Below are positions 60,639-64,000 of a stretch of DNA of 64,000 nucleotides, piece by piece. The DNA lies in contig NZ_JACRYT010000006.1 of assembly GCF_014333425.1 (NCBI RefSeq), positions 1 to 64,000 on the forward strand, in the 5' to 3' direction. The translations under genes were made by a program, and so were the position numbers. Every line of letters begins with the position of its first letter. Within the stretch, counting starts at the first letter, position 1. Below the pieces are notes generated by a model. That model was not told the origin of the DNA. It saw only the letters and a program-made list of their open reading frames with translations, and ran no database searches. Origin of the DNA: Zhenpiania hominis (GTDB lineage Bacteria > Bacillota > Clostridia > Peptostreptococcales > Anaerovoracaceae).

Positions 60639-61283
60639 ATGGAAGCACTCGGAATGATTGAAACAAAAGGTCTGCTGGCGTCTATCGAGAGTGCGGATGC
60701 CATGCTGAAGGCAGCGGAAGTAAGGCTTCTCGAACGAACCTTCGTAGGAGGAGGACTTGTAACAATTACCGTGACCGGCGATGTAGCGGCTGTAAAAGCG
60801 TCGGTAGACGCAGGCGCGGCGGCGGTTACGAGAATCGGGGAAGAACTTCTTGTTTCCCAGCATGTAATTCCAAGACCTCACAGTGAACTGGGAGAGACGA
60901 TCCTGCCGCCGACTCCGATTTCAGAGCGCAGAAAAGAAATGCCGGAACCGGAAGAAGAGCCGGAACCGGATGTAGAGCTTAGAGAAGAGGCTGAACAGCC
61001 GGAGCCGGAGGAGACCGCGAAGTCAGAGGAAGAAACAGCACCGGCCGATAATGATCCGGATCTGAAAACAGATGTCGCGGAAATGCACAAAGAAGATATG
61101 GATCGCCTGGTAGAAAAAGCAGGACTTGATAAAGCAATAGAAACCATTGAAAAATGCAGAGTAGTAAAACTGAGGAATCTGGCAAGAGAGTATGACGACT
61201 TTGGTATCACAGGCAGAATGGTATCGAAGGCCAACAAAATGGAATTGCTGGAGGAGTTCAGAAAGTACTACAGTCAAAAATAA
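60639..61283 (+). CDS. BMC-H shell protein with acidic linker and Rho_N/SAP-like tail
   Basis: A 214-residue shell protein. Residues 1-91 are a standard BMC domain ([20 protein letters not shown]; pore VGGGLVT). A linker of about 55 residues very rich in Glu and Pro follows. The last 65 residues are helical and contain [21 protein letters not shown] then KMELLEEF, similar to the Rho_N/SAP helix-extended-helix fold that binds nucleic acid. EutK has a comparable design with an HTH tail. The role of the tail is unknown: RNA/DNA, or a cargo protein, could be the partner. Confidence 0.82.
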   Translation: MEALGMIETKGLLASIESADAMLKAAEVRLLERTFVGGGLVTITVTGDVAAVKASVDAGAAAVTRIGEELLVSQHVIPRPHSELGETILPPTPISERRKEMPEPEEEPEPDVELREEAEQPEPEETAKSEEETAPADNDPDLKTDVAEMHKEDMDRLVEKAGLDKAIETIEKCRVVKLRNLAREYDDFGITGRMVSKANKMELLEEFRKYYSQK

Positions 61284-61314
61284 AGAGAAACAATAAAAAA
61301 AGGAGGTGCCACAT

Positions 61315-63003
61315 ATGGAAAATATGGATTATGATCTGCGGTCTGTGCAGGAAGTCAGAAATCTGGCCCGGCTGGGACAGATCGCGACCGAACAGATTGC
61401 AAACTACAATGAAGAACAGATTGACAAAATTATCCGCAACATGGTTCGGGTGGCAGAGGCAAACGCGGTCATGCTGGCTCAGATGGCAGTAGAGGAAACG
61501 GGATTTGGTAAGGTTGAGGACAAGACATACAAGAACCATATGGCTTCTACACTGCTGTACGATTCTATTAAAGATATGAAAACAATCGGAATTGTGAACG
61601 AAGATCCGGTGGCAAGAACAATGGATGTCGCGGATCCGGTCGGACTCCTGATGGGAATTGTGCCTTCCACAAATCCGACTTCCACAACAATTTTTAAATC
61701 GATTATCGCGCTTAAGGCGAGAAACGCGATTGTATTTTCACCGCATCCTTCCGCTGCGAAATGTACGCAGAAGGCAGCGGAGCTGATGTACGAGGCAGCG
61801 GTAGAAGCAGGTGCTCCGGCAAACATCATCGGATGCATTTCCATGCCGTCCATGCCTGCGACAAATGAACTGATGCACAGTAAAGAAGTAAAAATGATTA
61901 TCGCCACCGGTGGTCCGGGAATGGTAAAAGCTTCCTACAGCGCGGGAAAACCGGCTCTGGGCGTAGGCGCGGGAAACTCCCCTGCTTACATTGAACGGAC
62001 CGCGAATGTTCAGCAGGCGGTTACCAATATTATCGCAAGTAAGACCTTCGACTACGGCACAATCTGTGCTTCCGAACAGTCCATCATCTGTGAAGAATGT
62101 AATAAAGACGCGGTTATCGCGGAACTGAAGAGACAGGGCGGATACTTCATGACGCCGGAAGAAACAGACAAAGTCTGCAAGCTGCTCTTCAAAAACGGCG
62201 GACACAGCATGAACGCTAAGTTCGTAGGAAGATCTCCGTTCCGGATTGCCACTGCGGCAGGAATTACGATTCCGGAAGACACGAAAGTGCTCATCGGACC
62301 TCAGGGCGGAGTTGGCGATGGTTACCCGCTTTCCTATGAAAAACTGACAACTGTTCTGGCATTCTATGTAGTAAAAGACTGGCACGAAGCTTGCGAACTG
62401 AGCATCGAGCTTCTGCAGAACGGAATCGGACATACGATGAGTCTGCATACGGAAGACAGAAACGTTGTAATGGAATTTACAAGAAAACCGGCTTCCAGAA
62501 TCCTGGTAAATACCGGAAGCAGCATGGGCGGTACAGGAGCGAGCACCGGACTTCTGCCATCCTTTACACTGGGATGCGGAACATGGGGCGGCAGCTCGGT
62601 TTCCGAAAATGTAAGTCCGCTGCACCTGATCAATATGAAGAAGGTTGCTTACGGAATTAAGAATTGCTCCACACTGGCGGCAGACGATCCGACTTTCAAT
62701 CATCCGGAACTGGCAGGATGCGCGACAGGCGGATGCGCACCGGCGACAGCGACATCAAGCTGCGGAAGACCGGTACCGGTTCCCCCGGCAGCGCCGACTT
62801 CTGCTCCGAACTGCGGCAGCACGGCAAAATATTTGTCACCTGCTGAATATCAGAACGGAAACAACAGCGGCATTACTTACAGCGCGTGCTGCGGAGGCAG
62901 CACAGCGGCGGCACAGGCTCCGGTCGCAAGTGACCAGCCGATTGACAAGGCAGCGCTTACAGATATGATTAATGAGCTGGTAAAAGCGATGAAGGGAGAA
63001 TAA
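61315..63003 (+). CDS. Acylating aldehyde dehydrogenase with encapsulation tail
   Basis: A 562-residue CoA-acylating aldehyde dehydrogenase. It would turn the acetaldehyde released by CutC into acetyl-CoA with NAD. Catalytic Cys251 is in TFDYGTICASEQS, and GCGTWGG is present. Beyond the usual end (about 465) is a Cys-, Ala- and Pro-rich linker with CATGGC and ACCGG, then the amphipathic helix AALTDMINELVKAMKG, typical of encapsulation peptides. ATG 61315 has AGGAGG eight bases upstream. This is the active partner of the Cys-less copy at 49848. Confidence 0.9.
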   Translation: MENMDYDLRSVQEVRNLARLGQIATEQIANYNEEQIDKIIRNMVRVAEANAVMLAQMAVEETGFGKVEDKTYKNHMASTLLYDSIKDMKTIGIVNEDPVARTMDVADPVGLLMGIVPSTNPTSTTIFKSIIALKARNAIVFSPHPSAAKCTQKAAELMYEAAVEAGAPANIIGCISMPSMPATNELMHSKEVKMIIATGGPGMVKASYSAGKPALGVGAGNSPAYIERTANVQQAVTNIIASKTFDYGTICASEQSIICEECNKDAVIAELKRQGGYFMTPEETDKVCKLLFKNGGHSMNAKFVGRSPFRIATAAGITIPEDTKVLIGPQGGVGDGYPLSYEKLTTVLAFYVVKDWHEACELSIELLQNGIGHTMSLHTEDRNVVMEFTRKPASRILVNTGSSMGGTGASTGLLPSFTLGCGTWGGSSVSENVSPLHLINMKKVAYGIKNCSTLAADDPTFNHPELAGCATGGCAPATATSSCGRPVPVPPAAPTSAPNCGSTAKYLSPAEYQNGNNSGITYSACCGGSTAAAQAPVASDQPIDKAALTDMINELVKAMKGE

Positions 63004-63004
63004 G

Positions 63005-63661
63005 ATGGCAAATCCAAACTATGAGGCTGTTTTGAAACTGCTCTTAGAAGCAGTCCAGTCAGGGAACCAGACAGCACAGCCCGCTGGCCAGCCGGATGGA
63101 ATTCCGGTAGGAGTTTCAAACCGGCACCTGCACCTTTCGCAGGCAGATTTGGATACGCTGTTTGGCGCAGGCTATCAGCTGACCCCGATTAAAGATTTAT
63201 CACAGCCGGGACAGTTCGCCTGTAAAGAGACTGTTACCATCTGCGGTCCGAAAGGCGCGATTGAAAAGGTTCGTGTTCTGGGACCGGTTCGCAGCAAGAC
63301 CCAGGTGGAAATCCTGACAGGTGACGGTTACAAACTGGGAGTTACCGCGCCGGCGAGATTATCCGGAGATCTGGCGGGAACACCGGGAATTACGATTGTA
63401 GGCCCGAAAGGATCCGTACAGACCAGCGAAGGCCTGATCGTGGCTCAGAGACACATTCATATGACACCGCAGGATGCCGCGAATTACGGCGTGCATGACG
63501 GACAGATTGTTGATATAATTGTAGAAGGTCCGAGAGGCGGTACTTACGCGAATGTAGCTATCCGGGCAAACGACGCGTCAGCTTTGGAATGTCACGTAGA
63601 CACGGAAGAAGCCAACGCTATGAGTATTAATTCGTTATCAAAAATTAAAATTAAAAAATAA
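63005..63661 (+). CDS. pduL: Phosphotransacylase PduL
   Basis: Converts acetyl-CoA and phosphate to acetyl phosphate and CoA inside the compartment, so recycling CoA. The 218-residue protein carries the zinc-binding histidines in VSNRHLHLS (about 37-45) and AQRHIHMT, and a late CHVDTEEANA. An N-terminal amphipathic helix (NYEAVLKLLLEAVQ) joined by a Gln/Pro linker is a targeting peptide. It starts 1 base after the aldehyde dehydrogenase stop. Confidence 0.93.
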   Translation: MANPNYEAVLKLLLEAVQSGNQTAQPAGQPDGIPVGVSNRHLHLSQADLDTLFGAGYQLTPIKDLSQPGQFACKETVTICGPKGAIEKVRVLGPVRSKTQVEILTGDGYKLGVTAPARLSGDLAGTPGITIVGPKGSVQTSEGLIVAQRHIHMTPQDAANYGVHDGQIVDIIVEGPRGGTYANVAIRANDASALECHVDTEEANAMSINSLSKIKIKK

Positions 63662-63697
63662 AGTTAAAATTTAAAATTTCTTTAGGAGGAAAAAAAG

Positions 63698-63988
63698 ATG
63701 ACTAAGTATGATGCACTGGGAATGATCGAAACAAAAGGTTTAGTAGGTTCTATCGAGGCTGCCGATGCTATGGTAAAGGCTGCGAATGTTTACCTGATTG
63801 GTAAAGAACATGTAGGCGGCGGACTGGTAACTGTAATGGTAAGAGGAGACGTTGGAGCTGTTAAGGCTGCGACAGACGCAGGCGCTGCTGCTGCTCAGAG
63901 AGTCGGCGAACTGATTTCTGTTCACGTAATCCCTCGTCCTCATGCGGAAGTGGAAGATATCCTTCCTCATAAAAGCGAAGAAAAATAA
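63698..63988 (+). CDS. BMC-H shell protein (pore motif VGGG)
   Basis: A 96-residue shell hexamer of the PduA/PduJ type: [24 protein letters not shown], pore [11 protein letters not shown], and [18 protein letters not shown]. It has an ideal AGGAGG site and a codon pattern suggesting high expression, so it is probably a major shell component. It is the last complete gene; the locus is likely to continue beyond the window. Confidence 0.93.
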   Translation: MTKYDALGMIETKGLVGSIEAADAMVKAANVYLIGKEHVGGGLVTVMVRGDVGAVKAATDAGAAAAQRVGELISVHVIPRPHAEVEDILPHKSEEK

Positions 63989-64000
63989 GGGATTGATGTA

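Noticed and set aside
46416..63988. A B12-dependent ethanolamine or propanediol compartment, suggested by Eut/Pdu-named homologues
   Set aside because: No eutBC or pduCDE genes are seen; the signature enzyme is CutC/CutD.
1..64000. tRNA, rRNA, CRISPR arrays, insertion sequences and prophage genes
   Set aside because: Scanned by eye; no cloverleaf-like sequences, regular spaced repeats, transposases or phage structural genes were found.

Overview
The window is bacterial chromosome from an anaerobic, endospore-forming Firmicute of the Clostridia. This rests on an intact sporulation set (sigK, spoIIAA-spoIIAB-sigF, sigG), a YmxH-type sporulation protein, ribonuclease Y, DUF1540, strong AGGAGG ribosome sites and oxygen-sensitive enzymes (glycyl radical enzyme, Etf-coupled dehydrogenase). 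A gut relative of the Eubacteriales family XIII / Anaerovoracaceae is a low-confidence guess. I saw no rRNA, tRNA, insertion sequence, prophage or CRISPR array.

Layout. 1-6.4 kb: glycine riboswitch and an AGCS symporter, ymxH, nrdR-cmk-DUF1015, and a penicillin-binding protein. 6.4-15.6 kb: sigK, DUF1540, radC, the cell-shape genes mreC-mreD-mrdA with a minD (mreB absent), a convergent rodA, and rny. 15.7-18.3 kb: a compact vanW-vanG-vanXY-like trio with overlapping genes. 18.4-23.2 kb: a TetR regulator, cysteine desulfurase with thiI, and the spoIIA operon. 23.3-25.5 kb (minus): an MFS transporter and a short-chain dehydrogenase. 25.7-32.9 kb: a catabolic operon of SSS symporter, EtfB, EtfA, FAD-linked 2-hydroxyacid dehydrogenase, LarA-type racemase and aminotransferase. 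33.0-37.3 kb: a LuxR remnant among diverged repeats, then an agr-like quorum-sensing locus. It holds an XRE regulator, an AgrC-type kinase, a short AgrD pro-peptide without a ring cysteine, AgrB, and a LytTR regulator. 37.4-42.8 kb: argC-argJ-argB-argD and sigG.

43-64 kb: a TPR/DUF4037/DUF4125 trio and a MerR regulator lead into a large bacterial microcompartment (BMC) locus. The signature enzyme is choline trimethylamine-lyase CutC with its activase CutD. All six CutC active-site residues I recall, plus the radical glycine, align at one constant offset of 21. The locus also encodes eight shell or shell-like proteins plus one EutN vertex protein, two EutP/PduV GTPases, EutJ, EutQ, a PduS-type flavin/Fe-S protein, a PduT-type Fe-S shell protein, PduL and two aldehyde dehydrogenases. 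Choline would be cleaved to trimethylamine and acetaldehyde. The active aldehyde dehydrogenase would make acetyl-CoA and PduL acetyl phosphate, all within the shell. The locus probably continues past the right edge, because no alcohol dehydrogenase is seen here.

Most unusual points: one of the two encapsulated aldehyde dehydrogenases has lost its catalytic cysteine; a shell protein carries an acidic linker and a Rho_N/SAP-like tail; the AgrD pro-peptide lacks a core cysteine; and several hairpins sit at gene boundaries or over start signals (argC-argJ leader, sigG start codon, cutC-cutD junction, PBP ribosome site).
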